The position numbers were made by a program, and so were the translations under genes. 64,000 nt of DNA from Rhabditophanes sp. KR3021 (Eukaryota > Nematoda > Chromadorea > Rhabditida > Alloionematidae). Location of the stretch: positions 2,728,001 through 2,792,000 of the forward strand of contig CAUJLY010000006.1 of the NCBI GenBank assembly GCA_963281155.1, read 5' to 3'. Of this stretch, positions 37,627-48,373 are shown in pieces. Each line of letters begins with the position of its first letter. Position 1 is the first letter of the stretch. A model generated the notes under the pieces. It was not told the DNA's origin, searched no databases, and was given only the letters and a program-made list of their open reading frames with translations.

Positions 37627-38179
37627 TCACATTTTAAACTCACTTAAATGTCCCATCATAAATCCATAAATAGTCATGGAAATAGTTATTGCTACATTCA
37701 TCGCACTTAAAATCCACCACGTTTGTAAAGCTGCCTTGTTCGAAAATACATGAGTTGAGGTGTTTGTGTCAATTAAAACACCATACATTGCCATTGAATA
37801 TGATCTGATTACAATACTAGCCCAAATCATAATAAAACCACCTCTTTTTGCCCATATTCTTACCATATTATTCTCATCTCCATCAAATAGTTGCAATGAA
37901 ATAATGATAAAGGATCCCACAATACATACACTCATTCCAAAAATGTCAAAAATAAATGCGACATCAAGTCCATTTTTTAAGGCCTTATACACAGGATCTA
38001 AATATACTTAAATTGCATATTTTAAGGGCAAAATTAAAGTTACCCTCTAAATTATTAACTGTAGCTGTAAAAACATTTATACAAATTGCCAAAGAACCTT
38101 GTAATAATATAAAAACAGACAAAATCACAATTGTAATAATTGAAGGAGTTGAAAAATTAAAGGTAACACGTGGTCTCAT
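37627..38179 (-). CDS. Small four-pass membrane protein, family not recognised
   Basis: Exons complement of 38044-38179 and 37627-37997, joined in phase 1 over a 46-base intron, about 168 residues. Four hydrophobic helices are plain: IITIVILSVFILLQGSLAI, FIFDIFGMSVCIVGSFIII, GGFIMIWASIVIRSYSMAM and WILSAMNVAITISMTIYG. The layout recalls MARVEL or similar four-pass proteins, but no diagnostic motif was found. The 3' end is uncertain: the frame runs to a TGA at 37627, but GTGAGT at 37643 is a good donor, so a further short exon nearer 37560 is possible. Confidence 0.5.
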
Positions 38180-38880
38180 TTCTTGGAAGTAAAAAATATT
38201 TCATCAAGAAAGTTGCTTTATATAGGATTGTTTTTTTCATTGTAATAATATTTATTTGTGAATGTTATTTTTATTGTTGCTAGTTACTCATTGGTATAAA
38301 ATGGTGGTTTATTACTCATTTTATATTAGCAATGTTGAACGAATTTTTGATCATTTAATGTAACAAAAATTATTAAAAATATGTATTTAGAATATGTTAA
38401 AAGGAGCATTCGATTTTAAATTAATTTCTTGAATTACTATGTTTGATGTCATCTGTAGTTTATTATCAAAAGCGTTAATTAAATAATACTTAAGAGCTCA
38501 TCAATGATTTATTATTAGGACATTGATAAAAAAGAAGCTGATGACGGAATAAAGACTTAAATACGACAAGAAGCTGAGTTGATTAAGATGTAACAATAAA
38601 TATCATTTATCAATCTCCGGGCAGAAATCTCACATCCTTATCACCCAAAAATGAATTGATTATATTAATAATAATCTGTTTAACATTATTTGGAGGTGAA
38701 CAAATTCATAGACATAGAATAGTAATTAGATCATCGTTACATATTACTGTTTATTAGCCATATTATTTATAAAACGTATTATCGCTATCACCTTTAACGA
38801 CCAAAAGTAAAAGCAAAAATTAAAAAAATTTGATTGCTTTCAAAGTGGATTGTTAAGCTGTTATTTTTGATTTTCTAATT
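38180..38880. other. Divergent intergenic region
   Basis: 700 bases between head-to-head genes (four-pass protein on minus, type II protein on plus), AT-rich, presumably a shared promoter region. No specific element seen. Confidence 0.4.
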
Positions 38881-39738
38881 ATGGATCATCAAACGACAAG
38901 GAAAGCTCATCTGCCAAGTGTAATTGAGGATGACAATGTTTCTTTGGTACATTACACAAGTTTTAAGACAATTGTAAGTTACTCGTTTGTAATTAAATGT
39001 ATTTCAATGTTATCACCAGTTTTGTTCTATTTTAATTAGAACTTTAATGGCTGTGATTTTTATGGGTTGCGGCGTGGGAGCACTTGTTTATGCTATTTCA
39101 AATTGTAAGTATTTACCAAATTATTGTTTAATGGCTTAATTGTTTGCAGCGGATACACAGGGCAAGACTACTACGCCCCATGCGCATATTCCTGGAAATA
39201 TATATTCAATGGATTTGGTCACTCAAATGAGTGCTTGTGGAAAAATGTATTATACAAACCGTTATCCTATAGCATCATCCAACGATACCCAATTTTTCAA
39301 TTTGACTGAAGTTGGATCTTCTTGGTATCAAGATAGTGTCTACAAAAAAATCCGTCATAGAATTGGGCTTTCAAGCCAAGATTGGAGACAAACATACTAT
39401 GTTTACGAAGACTTTAGTTTCATTGACTCACCCACAGGTTGTATCAGAACAAGTAACATCACATATTCGACTTATATAAAATCAATGGGTTTGGTTAATG
39501 TATCATTGTTGCAAACTGACGCCACAATTGCTAATAAAAATAAACAAATTAAAGTAACTCAGTATGAGACGATACCTCCTCCAAGTGTTTTATATGGGAA
39601 TTCACACCCCACCCTAGTTGATGTTTATGTAGACCCGAACTCACGTGAGTTTTTATGTTTCTATAATTTTTTATCACTTTTTTTTATTAATTTCTAGATT
39701 CTGCTTTGCTTTGGGAGATGCGCTTTTTTAGATGTTAA
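38881..39738 (+). CDS. Type II single-pass membrane glycoprotein, family not recognised
   Basis: Exons 38881-38973, 39020-39104, 39150-39644 and 39698-39738 give about 237 residues. A polar N-terminus of 31 residues precedes one membrane helix (TLMAVIFMGCGVGALVYAI). The remaining 180 or so residues lie outside, with glycosylation sequons NDT, NLT, NIT and NVS and few Cys. The acceptor at 39019 was chosen over one at 39039 because only it keeps phase and the helix. The last exon adds just 13 codons (ending FFRC), so the 3' end is less sure. The topology suggests a cell-surface or shed secreted product; function unknown. Confidence 0.55.
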
Positions 39739-40276
39739 TCAAAAAAATTCGTTGTACAGCATTCGGTTCGAATTTTTCGGCATGGTTCCTGACCAACCAG
39801 ATGATGCAATTTTTCAAGACTATTCAAAACATTGCAAGCCTCAATCTAATTATATATATGAGAATTGATAGCTTTTTTGTACTTACAATAAAAATGATTT
39901 ATTTACCCATTATTAATAAAATCTTATGCATATCAATACGCATATCTACAACTAAATAATTCAATTATATAGATATATATAACGTATCAGTGTATTTAAT
40001 CACCAGTCCATCATTTTTTCGTTTAACCAATCTACACCCGATCTTCATATATCCAAAATTCTCAAACACTTATATGTTGGGTACTATTGAACACAACAGT
40101 TACGAGAAAATATATTACGATATTTATTAATTGCTCTTTAAACACTATTGTGTCCTAAAGCAAAAAGGTATTTGTGGTGGGACTGCAATTGTTATTACAT
40201 TTGATTTAATAAAAGTTTGTAAAAATCACGAAAATTTGTATAATGTTATTGTTATGAAGCTAAGTTTACGTTGAGA
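39739..40276. other. Intergenic spacer
   Basis: AT-rich sequence between two plus-strand genes. An open frame at 39732-39959 lacks start or splice context and is not called. Confidence 0.4.
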
Positions 40277-41574
40277 ATGCAATATTGTTACAATGATTCT
40301 TTACGAATTATATTTGTATATTTGGTTTTTGTTTTATTTTTAAAATCTGGAGCTACTCAGACTATTTATCAATGTTTACAGCCCGGCTATACTCCAGTCA
40401 TTGTGCCTCCGCAAATTAATCATTTTTGTACGAGTAGTATTGATTGTGATGAAGGGTAAGGAGATGATTATTTTTTATTAGAAAACTGTTTCATTTAGTG
40501 CAACATGTATGACTCCATCAGTGGAAGCAACTTTTAAAATTTGTTGTGCATCGACATTGTCTGCTTCATGTCCCTCAAATTACAGTCCTGCATTAGATTT
40601 ACAAATGCGTAAAATACACTGCTCAAGTACCAATTCTAATGTTTGTCCACAAATGTCCGAATGTCTGCAATCAGCTACTCAATCAACCGTTTATATTTGT
40701 TGCAAATCAAATGAATCTCCGAGAATCTGTCCAAACAATCAAAATGCTTTAATCACTAATGGAATGCTAGAAACATGCTCAGGACCTCAAAACAGCTGTT
40801 CTCAAATAAATTATTCGTGCCAATATTCAACTATAGTTTCCTCATGGGTTTGCTGCGGAAGAGGAAGTGCTGGAGTGCCAACATGTCGAAATGGAGATCA
40901 ACCTTATTCTACGATCGCAGTAGAAATATTTAGATGTTCGCTCATTACACAAAATTGCATATTTGGCTATGTTTGCGAACCTTCTACTGTCCCAACTGTC
41001 AACGTTTGCTGTCCTAGTGGTTTTGTGTCAACAGTAACGCCACCTTCCCCATGTTCTTCTACATTGATTCCACCCGTGCTAAATTGCCCTTCTAATTGGA
41101 CTCCTTATAAATATAGCAATGGAAATTATCATTTATGTAATTCTGTAGCTGACCGTGATTCATGTCCTGTTGGATTCTCATGCACACCTGCCAATATACA
41201 AAGTCTATTCTTGTGCTGTAGATTGTCAATTGTTTTTGAATGTCCACCCGGAACAAGTAGTTTAATTGTTAATAATCAACCACGTTTATGTTCACAGACA
41301 AGTATTCGATCTTGTCCTCCTCAGTATCAATGTTTACAAAGTACTTATGTAAGTTGATATGCATTTGAAACGTGTTATTTTTTTATCATAGGGCAATATA
41401 AACATTTGTTGTTCGGTAGATAGTCTAAATTGTATTAATGGAAGACAAGTAGAAAGGCTAAATGGAAATCCACGGCATTGTAATACCCTTGGTATGAGAG
41501 ATTCATGTGCATTTGGTTATTTATGCGATAGAAGTAACATAGATAATCTTTATGTTTGCTGTAACATCTCCTGA
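40277..41574 (+). CDS. Secreted Cys-rich protein with seven lustrin-type repeats
   Basis: Exons 40277-40455, 40499-41348 and 41392-41574 give 403 residues. The start at 40277 places a signal peptide first (hydrophobic IIFVYLVFVLFL). The rest is seven back-to-back repeats of about 45-55 residues, each with six Cys and ending in Cys-Cys: C, about 17 residues, C, 6-10, C, 5-6, C, 9-12, CC. Examples of ends are FKICC, VYICC, SWVCC, VNVCC, LFLCC, INICC and YVCC. This is the pattern of the lustrin cysteine-rich domain that is abundant in nematode secreted proteins, some of which also carry Kunitz domains. No protease-inhibitor or other domain is present here. Likely an extracellular structural or cuticle/mucus protein (inference). 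Confidence 0.75.
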
Positions 41575-41919
41575 ATATATTCTGTCCCAATAATATCATC
41601 TTGTTCCAAGCAATAACTTATTTGAATCAAATTTAATTGAAAGAATGCACATATTATTTTATGAAACCAAAAATTGAATAAAACTGATTGTAAATGATAA
41701 AATTTGTCAAGTATGCATCGAGGCACTCCTGTATGATTATGTATCAATAAACTGATAACTATTAATGAATGCTTAATAGGAAGGAATCTAATTATCAATG
41801 TGATCAATTTAATTAACATTATGTCAAAAATTGTCTTTATTAGATTATATTAATATATTAAAATTTATCATTCTTTGTTAACCGTTTTCGAAAAGTTCAT
41901 TTTAAATTTTAATTTTAGA
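41575..41919. other. Short intergenic spacer
   Basis: 345 bases of 3' UTR and promoter between two plus-strand secreted-protein genes; only the AATAAA at 41677 stands out. Confidence 0.4.
41677..41682 (+). terminator. Candidate polyadenylation signal AATAAA of the Cys-rich gene
   Basis: About 100 bases past the stop codon at 41574, in an AT-rich 3' flank. Confidence 0.4.
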
Positions 41920-42875
41920 ATGACTTTCTTTATTTTGTCCATCATGCTAATGTTGGCACAAAGTGTCGCCATGCAATCCACAACTATGGAACCATTATTG
42001 GAACTTTCATATTCAAGTAACGTCCTAGCTTTTAAAAATAAAAACCCATCATTTTAGAATTTATTAAGGATTGTAATACAACTGCTGATATGTGCGTATA
42101 TACCTTAACTGCTCCAGAAATGTCAACAGAAGAATACAAAACTATGATGACCGCTTTAAATTTAACTATTAATAACGAAAACTCCCAAAATCAAACTATT
42201 ACTTCACTATCAAATAATTATACAACTTATACACTTGATTATGGCTATTTAATTGGAAACTTGTCTGCAAAGTATGATGTATTATTAAGTGACTATAAAG
42301 AGCTTAATCAGAATGTCACAGATATGGAAGCTACTATTACGGATTTATACAGTCAAGCTATCCAAATAGAGGCATATTATAATTTTGTGTTGCAAACAAA
42401 GCAATGTTACAATGGTTATGTAAATAAAACTTGTAATAATGCTCCTCCGACTGAAGCCGGACCAACGTCTAGTTATCCAATTACACAAGTTCCAACTGAC
42501 ACTTCAGGACCAGTAGGTTCAACAGTATCAGCTGCTACCAAAGGACCAGTAGGTTCAACAGTATCATCTGCCACTGGAGGACCAGTAGGTTCAACAGTAT
42601 CAGCTGCTACCAAAGGACCAGTAGGTTCAACAGTATCATCTGCCACTGGAGGACCAGTAGGTTCAACAGTATCATCTGCCACTGGAGGACCAGTAGGTTC
42701 AACAGTATCATCTGCCACTGGAGGATCAGTAGGTTCAACAGTATCAGCTGGCCCAGTAACTTCCGTAGCTACTACCACTGCTGATTCAGCAGCAACTACT
42801 ACAGTTAATCCAGCAATTATATCTACGATAACAACTTTACACGTGGAAAGTACTGCAGGAACACCTAACCCATAA
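41920..42875 (+). CDS. Mucin-like secreted protein with 12-residue tandem repeats
   Basis: Exons 41920-42016 and 42058-42875 (donor GTAACG, acceptor TTTTAG, phase 1) give about 304 residues. A signal peptide (MTFFILSIMLMLAQSVAM) is followed by a 150-residue Asn/Thr-rich region with many N-glycosylation sequons (for example NLT, NQT, NYT, NLS, NVT, NKT) and a heptad-like stretch near LSDYKELNQNVTDMEATI. Next are seven copies of GPVGSTVS(A/S)AT(K/G), then a Thr/Ala-rich tail. The repeat block has dense Ser/Thr next to Pro and Gly, as expected for mucin-type O-glycosylation. No membrane anchor is visible. Likely a secreted mucin of a body surface or gut. Confidence 0.72.
42507..42752 (+). repeat. 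36-bp in-frame tandem repeat, about seven copies
   Basis: The unit starts GGACCAGTAGGTTCAACAGT at 42507 and repeats every 36 bases, with copies at 42543, 42579, 42615, 42651, 42687 and a degenerate one at 42723. Two variants alternate (ending GCTGCTACCAAA or TCTGCCACTGGA), and the central copies are nearly identical, showing recent expansion or homogenisation. Confidence 0.92.
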
Positions 42876-42887
42876 CCACAACTTCGA

Positions 42888-42893
42888 AATAAA
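42888..42893 (+). terminator. Candidate polyadenylation signal AATAAA of the mucin-like gene
   Basis: 13 bases after the stop. The convergent small secreted gene ends at 42977, only 100 bases away, so the 3' ends are tightly packed. Confidence 0.4.
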
Positions 42894-42976
42894 TTGGATT
42901 TATTTTACTTAAAATACAATAAATACGTTTGTGAAAATATTATGTTAGAGTAACTGGTAGTAAAAAAATATGTCAG

Positions 42977-43411
42977 TTAGTCATGTCTGTCAAATTGAAC
43001 AACTTGCACCTTGCCCCCATCTTCGTTATTGTAAACTTTTTCTTCTACACCTTTTCCTGATGATTCATTCTTTTTGATGGCTTCATACATCTTTTTTAAT
43101 TCAGGCAAAACTTCTTCTTTAAGGTAGTCACCGGCGTTGGAAGCCTTTTCTTTGATTGTGGGTAGAGCAACATCGTGGATCCATTCTTTGACTCCACGAT
43201 AGGTTTCTGGATCTTGCAAGGTAGTTTTAATTTCTTCAGTCTTGTTTTTGATGGCAGGGTTTGCTTTTTCTTTTACAAAATCAGCTGCATCACGAAGGCC
43301 GTTAGAGATTGTATCAGTCAAGTCATCAAACCATCCGCACTCAATAAAAGGTGCCGATAAGACCATGGAAATAAGCATAATGCTCATGAAGTTTTTAGAA
43401 ATCAAAACCAT
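42977..43411 (-). CDS. Small secreted helical protein, family not recognised
   Basis: Single open exon of 144 residues with ATG at 43411. It has a clear signal peptide (FMSIMLISMVLSAPFIECG). The mature part is charged, Lys/Glu-rich and predicted helical, with amphipathic stretches such as LRDAADFVKEKANPAIKNK and YLKEEVLPELKKMYEAIKK. One Cys lies at the end of the signal region. Abundant helical proteins secreted by nematodes include lipid-binding and SXP/RAL-2 types, but I see no diagnostic motif of either. Codon use is richer in G/C than the flanks, supporting a real gene. Confidence 0.7.
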   Translation of the reverse strand: MVLISKNFMSIMLISMVLSAPFIECGWFDDLTDTISNGLRDAADFVKEKANPAIKNKTEEIKTTLQDPETYRGVKEWIHDVALPTIKEKASNAGDYLKEEVLPELKKMYEAIKKNESSGKGVEEKVYNNEDGGKVQVVQFDRHD

Positions 43412-45050
43412 TTTTAGTAGCTAATAAATATGTCTATAAATAAATGAAAGAATTTAATAATGGCTATACAGAGTAATCAACCAAATATTATAGGTAATAG
43501 CTATAGGTAATAAACAACATACTACTCCTACTCTAAAAATGGGTGACTAAGGAAATGACGAAACGTGTTAATCCCAAATAAATGGTAATGCAAGACAACT
43601 ATGAAGTAATTCACATAATTAAATATTTACCTAAACCAAAAAGTGATTGTTTTATTGAAATAGAATTCTTTGACCCTATCTAAAATGTTTCTAAAATTTG
43701 CAACTACCAAAAGAATGACAAAGTTTAAAACTAAAAGGTTATTGTATGTACATATAGTAACAGATAACAGTGGTAAAAAGTTGTGTCTTAACTACACGAT
43801 ATATAACTTATTTGAAAGATGAACACTATTATAGTTAAAGTTGAATCATATCAAAGAGATCATTTCAGATAATCTGGTTATATTTGTAAAAATTATAATA
43901 AGATATGTGCAGATCGTTTACTTTTATATTTGCTATTTTAATTCAAAGGCCTGCTACTTTTCTTTTCGAAGCCACAATATCAAAATAAATATATTTTTGA
44001 TTAGCCGCTGACGATGGTGGTTTAGGTTAGGTGAAATATATGTGATCAAAATAAAATGATAGAATTAATACTAAAGAAGTTGAAATTAATATGTAGTGAG
44101 TCATTCATTTTTAAACTACAGACATATCAAAATATAATTTTACTTTGTCATTGCTAGTTAGACTAAATACGAGGAGATGATAGATTCATATCTAGTATGG
44201 TATGGCATTGATTACGTGTGATTGGGTTGGATGCATTAAACGACATAAAAATCATTCTAGTTGTTACATAAAAAGGAAGTATGGTTTATTTTTGTTGAAG
44301 AAAATTGAAATATTGTACCTAACAGACATATTTCGGTTAAAGTAGTCACCATTGTTGTTCAAAATGACATCCATAATGACTAATAAAAAATCATTTATTA
44401 TGTAAAAAAGATATTTAAAACTACTTTTCAAAGTTATTTTGCTTATATCAATGTTAAAAAGACATGTAGTATGGGAAAAGAACAATTATTTAAACTTAAA
44501 ATGATTTATGACAGATTACTCATAGATATTCCCTCCATATTTTTTATACATTCAACAATAAATGATTATTCAATTGTTGGTGTGAAATACTAGTTTAAAA
44601 ATGGAAAGATAAAAAAATTAAATATAAAGCTAAAATTCAAAATAACTGAGACGTTACAATTGAAGTTCAATTTGAATTGAACCAACAAATGGCTTGTGAA
44701 TTTATAGTTTACTATCAATTGTCTTAAGAACTAAAAAATAGTCAAATTATAGTCTTTTCATTGTTTTATTATATTATTTGAACATACATATTAATATATT
44801 CAAACTTAAATAAACAGAGAAATGTCAAATAATTTGAATATTATTAATAAATAATAAGACGAAATTGATAGTTTGCTTTGTAAATGTCAGCTTTTATATA
44901 AATGATTATATTTTTAAGAATGTGAAGAAAAAGGATTTGTGATTATTAAGTATTTATGTCAAAGAATAAAATTGAAAAGAAACGATATACGTGAAAGTTA
45001 GAAGAAAGATAATATGGATTTTAGAAAATAAAAAGTGTTTCAATGATGGA
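43412..45050. other. Intergenic region
   Basis: 1.6 kb of AT-rich sequence: promoter side of the small secreted gene and 3' side of F-spondin. An open frame at 44264-44485 on the minus strand is AT-driven. No RNA gene or repeat recognised. Confidence 0.45.
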
Positions 45051-47786
45051 TTAACAGTCAACATTACATGGTCTATCCTCTTGTTCTGGTACAAGGCATG
45101 ATGGATCATTTTCGGATCCAGAGAAGTTTCTTCCTCTAAAGAGACGACGTCTTCTCAATTGAGTTCCGTTGCAGTCTTCTGAACAAGATGACCATAAACC
45201 CCAATTACCTACTCTACATGCATTTGATTCGCATGGCCTATTTTCGCACTTTCTTTCTTGTATCAAGTGTTGCTGTGTTGGACAACTATTACCTCCATTT
45301 CGGGGGAAATGTTTAATATTTTTGGTTCTTTGTCTCTTTCCTCGACCACAAGTTGTTGAACATGGACCCCATGGCGTCCATTCATTTACTTCGCAATCAA
45401 CTCTTTCACCACCATCGTCAACGTCTTGATCTTCATTTCCGAATTCACCAACTAATAAGTGCCCAGGTACAATTACTTTGTCTGTTTTGGCTTCCTTTAC
45501 ACAAAGTTGTTTACATTCATCTATCGTTTCAAATTGGTTTCTATTGCCTTTACAGCCTGTATAAACAAATCGCTCACATAAAGATGAGTTGCTGTTGTAC
45601 CAATATCTTGGAAAAACTCCTCCGCATTGTCCTTCAGTCTTTTCTTCTAAGCAGATTTCTATAAAAAAGAGATTAAAAGATTAAACGCAATATATTATTA
45701 CCATCTGAATGATCTGTAAATAGTCTTCGACAAGAAGGCATGGAACATTTCCTTTTCTCCATCAAATTGATATTCGAACACTGATCTTGGTTCTCGACAT
45801 AAAAGAATAGTCTGGTCTTGATTTTAATACCATCATCGCAAGATGCCGAACAAGGGCTCCAATCACTCCAACCAGTTGTTTTACACAATGGATTGGGGGT
45901 TACCAAACAATCATCTCCATTATCGCCAATGCATTCTTCAACATCGTCAAGTTTAACATGACCACAACTAGATGCCTTTGTTACGTCTAAAAGTGTTCTC
46001 TTTCTGTTGCGGTTTCCATTGCCACAGGTTACGCTACATTCAGACCACTCTTCCCAATTAGTTGTTGAACATTCACTATTAAACAAGTCAGATCCTTTAC
46101 ATTCAGCTTCTTTGGCACTGCAAAATTGCCTTTCTGTTGTTTGCCTATGACAATGGAACATTTGAGCCTTGATTGGGAATTGGAAGACTCTCGATCTCAT
46201 ACGAATACCTTTTCCACAAGTAGCCGAACACAAACTCCAAGATTCCCATTGACTCATCGTGCATTCCCTTCTATCTTTGTATTCTTCATCTTCTGAAATA
46301 CTAGTAGCATCAAAAGCATCCTTTTTGTATTCAGCATCTTTTCGACAACCAGTATTTTGAACATCTACTCGTTTGATTACTAATCGCCCAAGTGGTGCAA
46401 TTTCATCGTTTAATTCATCGTAAAAGGGAGATAATTTGTGAGTTTTAGTGGTTATTGGAACAATTTTATGACGTACTAAGGCTGGATTATTAGGTGACAT
46501 GTATGTGACACCATCGTCAGTTCCAGCATCAAATGGCAACAAATCGAAGACTCTCTCATCAACCCACGTGCAATCAGGCAAACAAAGATTAATAGATGAT
46601 ATGCCGACACACCAATCTGGCGACGGTCCGAACATGGCTGCTAATGAGGCAAAGTGGTGTACTTTATTGGTAACAAAACTAGATTTGGTCTTTCCTTGAA
46701 CTTCGGGATACCACAATCCTTTCAATTTGATCATCGTTCTGATTTCCTGAGCTACTGCTTTCATTTCCTGCTCGCCTTTAAAAGTATTTCCCCACTCTGC
46801 AATTTCTTTCAAACCATCCGTAGCCACATCACCAAACTTCCACATTGTATAATTGTCTGAATGAGAAGCTCCTAGCATGTCTGTAAAATGAGTCAAATGC
46901 TCTAGACTCGGGTATTCTTTAGGATGCGTATCTTTGCTCCAAATACCCAAAAACTCAATATCATACTTAGCTTCGGTACATGCACAGCACTTTACATTTA
47001 AATTATCTTCTGGTACTGCTGACGCATGGTTCTCTAAAAAGTGAATATTAACTACAAGTTCTTTCTGTGTATTATTATTCTAAATGAGCTTTATCGTCAT
47101 GTTGATATGTATCGATAAATGAAAAGAACATATTTCGCTTCAATACACTTTTTCATTTTTATGAAGGCAGTATGATATGCTTTAATATACTAATATTTGA
47201 TGCTAATCCAACACTAGTTTTTTATTGATACGTTTCAATTAAACTTACTGATAGCACAGAACTTTCTAGTTAGTTGATTGTCATCTGCATACCACACACT
47301 TCTTGATTCAATAACTGTGGCTCGAATCATAACACACTCATTAGCACTATTAGGAGCTCTCCATAAGACACTAACAGAAGTCTTAGGCCTCAAATTAGTA
47401 TGAGAAATACCGGCTTTTCTACAATTAGGTGCAACTCTACTTTCACCACGTCCCTTTTGAATTTCGAATTTCCCTCCTGTTTTGCCATTTTGATATTGTG
47501 CAGTAACTCCAAAACCTCTAAATGTTTGAACCGTGTATTGGGTGCGATGGCCGCGTATCGTAATTTTATAGACTTTCCCCGGTACGAAGCCTTCCGAATT
47601 TAAGTCTGCTTGATCTGTATGGCCATTTATATCAATTGAAAAACCATTATTTCCGGGTTTTCGGGGGCCTTTTGCTTCATAAATTAAACGGTGACAGTCG
47701 TTGTTAATCTTTTGATTGTATACGACGAGAGCATTTAGAAGTAATATAAATAGAATATACATGTTAAACATGTTAAATTTGTCCAT
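45051..47786 (-). CDS. F-spondin (SPON1-like): reeler, spondin-N, five TSP1 repeats, one Kunitz domain
   Basis: Exons complement of 47249-47786, 45702-47033 and 45051-45658, about 825 residues. Order: signal peptide (MYILFILLLNALVVYN); reeler domain about 30-180; spondin-N domain about 195-400 (CCACTEAKYDIEFLGIWSKD, GPSPDWCVGISS, DAGTDDGVTY). TSP1 repeats with WxxW and CSxTCGxG motifs follow: QWESWSLCSATCGKG, NWEEWSECSVTCGNG and GWSDWSPCSASC. Then a Kunitz/BPTI domain (FVYTGCKGNRNQFETIDEC, six Cys) and two more TSP1 repeats (EWTPWGPCSTTCGRG and NWGLWSSCSEDC). F-spondin is a secreted basement-membrane protein that guides axons and anchors muscle and neurons; the nematode SPON-1 also has a Kunitz domain, unlike the vertebrate protein. 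The ATG at 47784-47786 puts the hydrophobic signal near the start. Confidence 0.92.
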
Positions 47787-48373
47787 ATTTGAGATTTCTC
47801 TATAATAGTAAATTATATTTTGTATTAACACCGAATTACTTTCTACGATCGCACTAGCAACAAAAATATTCGTTAATAATCACCATTTTGGCCCTCTTCC
47901 TCAACCAAATCGTGGCCTGTATATTTTGTGTGCCATTAATTGTATCCCATCACTTTAAAGTTACAAGTAATAGCTAAAATCGTAGGCTAATACATTCTTG
48001 TTTTATTAAACAAAGGATTACTGAATTGGCCAGCATTGTTAAGATGTCATTGACGCTATTTACACATTCTATTAGTTTGTGCCTAAATTAAAGGTGTGTT
48101 AGTAGATAAATTATTTTAATCTTAATTTATGATAGTGTGTAAAGTATAGACTGAAGATATTAAAACACTTTTGCATTTCATAAAAAAAGACACATTAAGT
48201 ACATTAGAATAGTTTGTTTATTATTAGTAAATTTGATCACGGCAGACATTCTTTTAATTAAAGATAATGTATCTTTGTTGTTTTTAATTTGATTATGCAA
48301 GTACATATATATTCTTTAGCTTCACACTCAAATACTCAAACCAATTTTAACTTATTTAAACAATCAAATTAAT
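47787..48373. other. Divergent intergenic region
   Basis: 590 bases between head-to-head F-spondin and DEG/ENaC genes, AT-rich; a likely promoter region for both. No element assigned. Confidence 0.4.

Noticed and set aside
39040..39104. Acceptor at 39039 for exon 2 of the type II membrane protein
   Set aside because: It would change phase, destroy the membrane helix and end the frame at once; the acceptor at 39019 keeps both.
39752..39775. A GGTTCGAAT stretch resembling a tRNA T-loop
   Set aside because: No matching acceptor stem, anticodon arm or B-box spacing around it.
42473..42778. Antisense open frame of 101 residues over the mucin repeat
   Set aside because: It is open only because the 36-bp unit lacks stops on that strand; it has no signal peptide or splice context.
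44264..44485. 73-codon frame on the minus strand
   Set aside because: Phe/Ile/Asn/Lys-dominated, as expected from AT-rich noncoding DNA.
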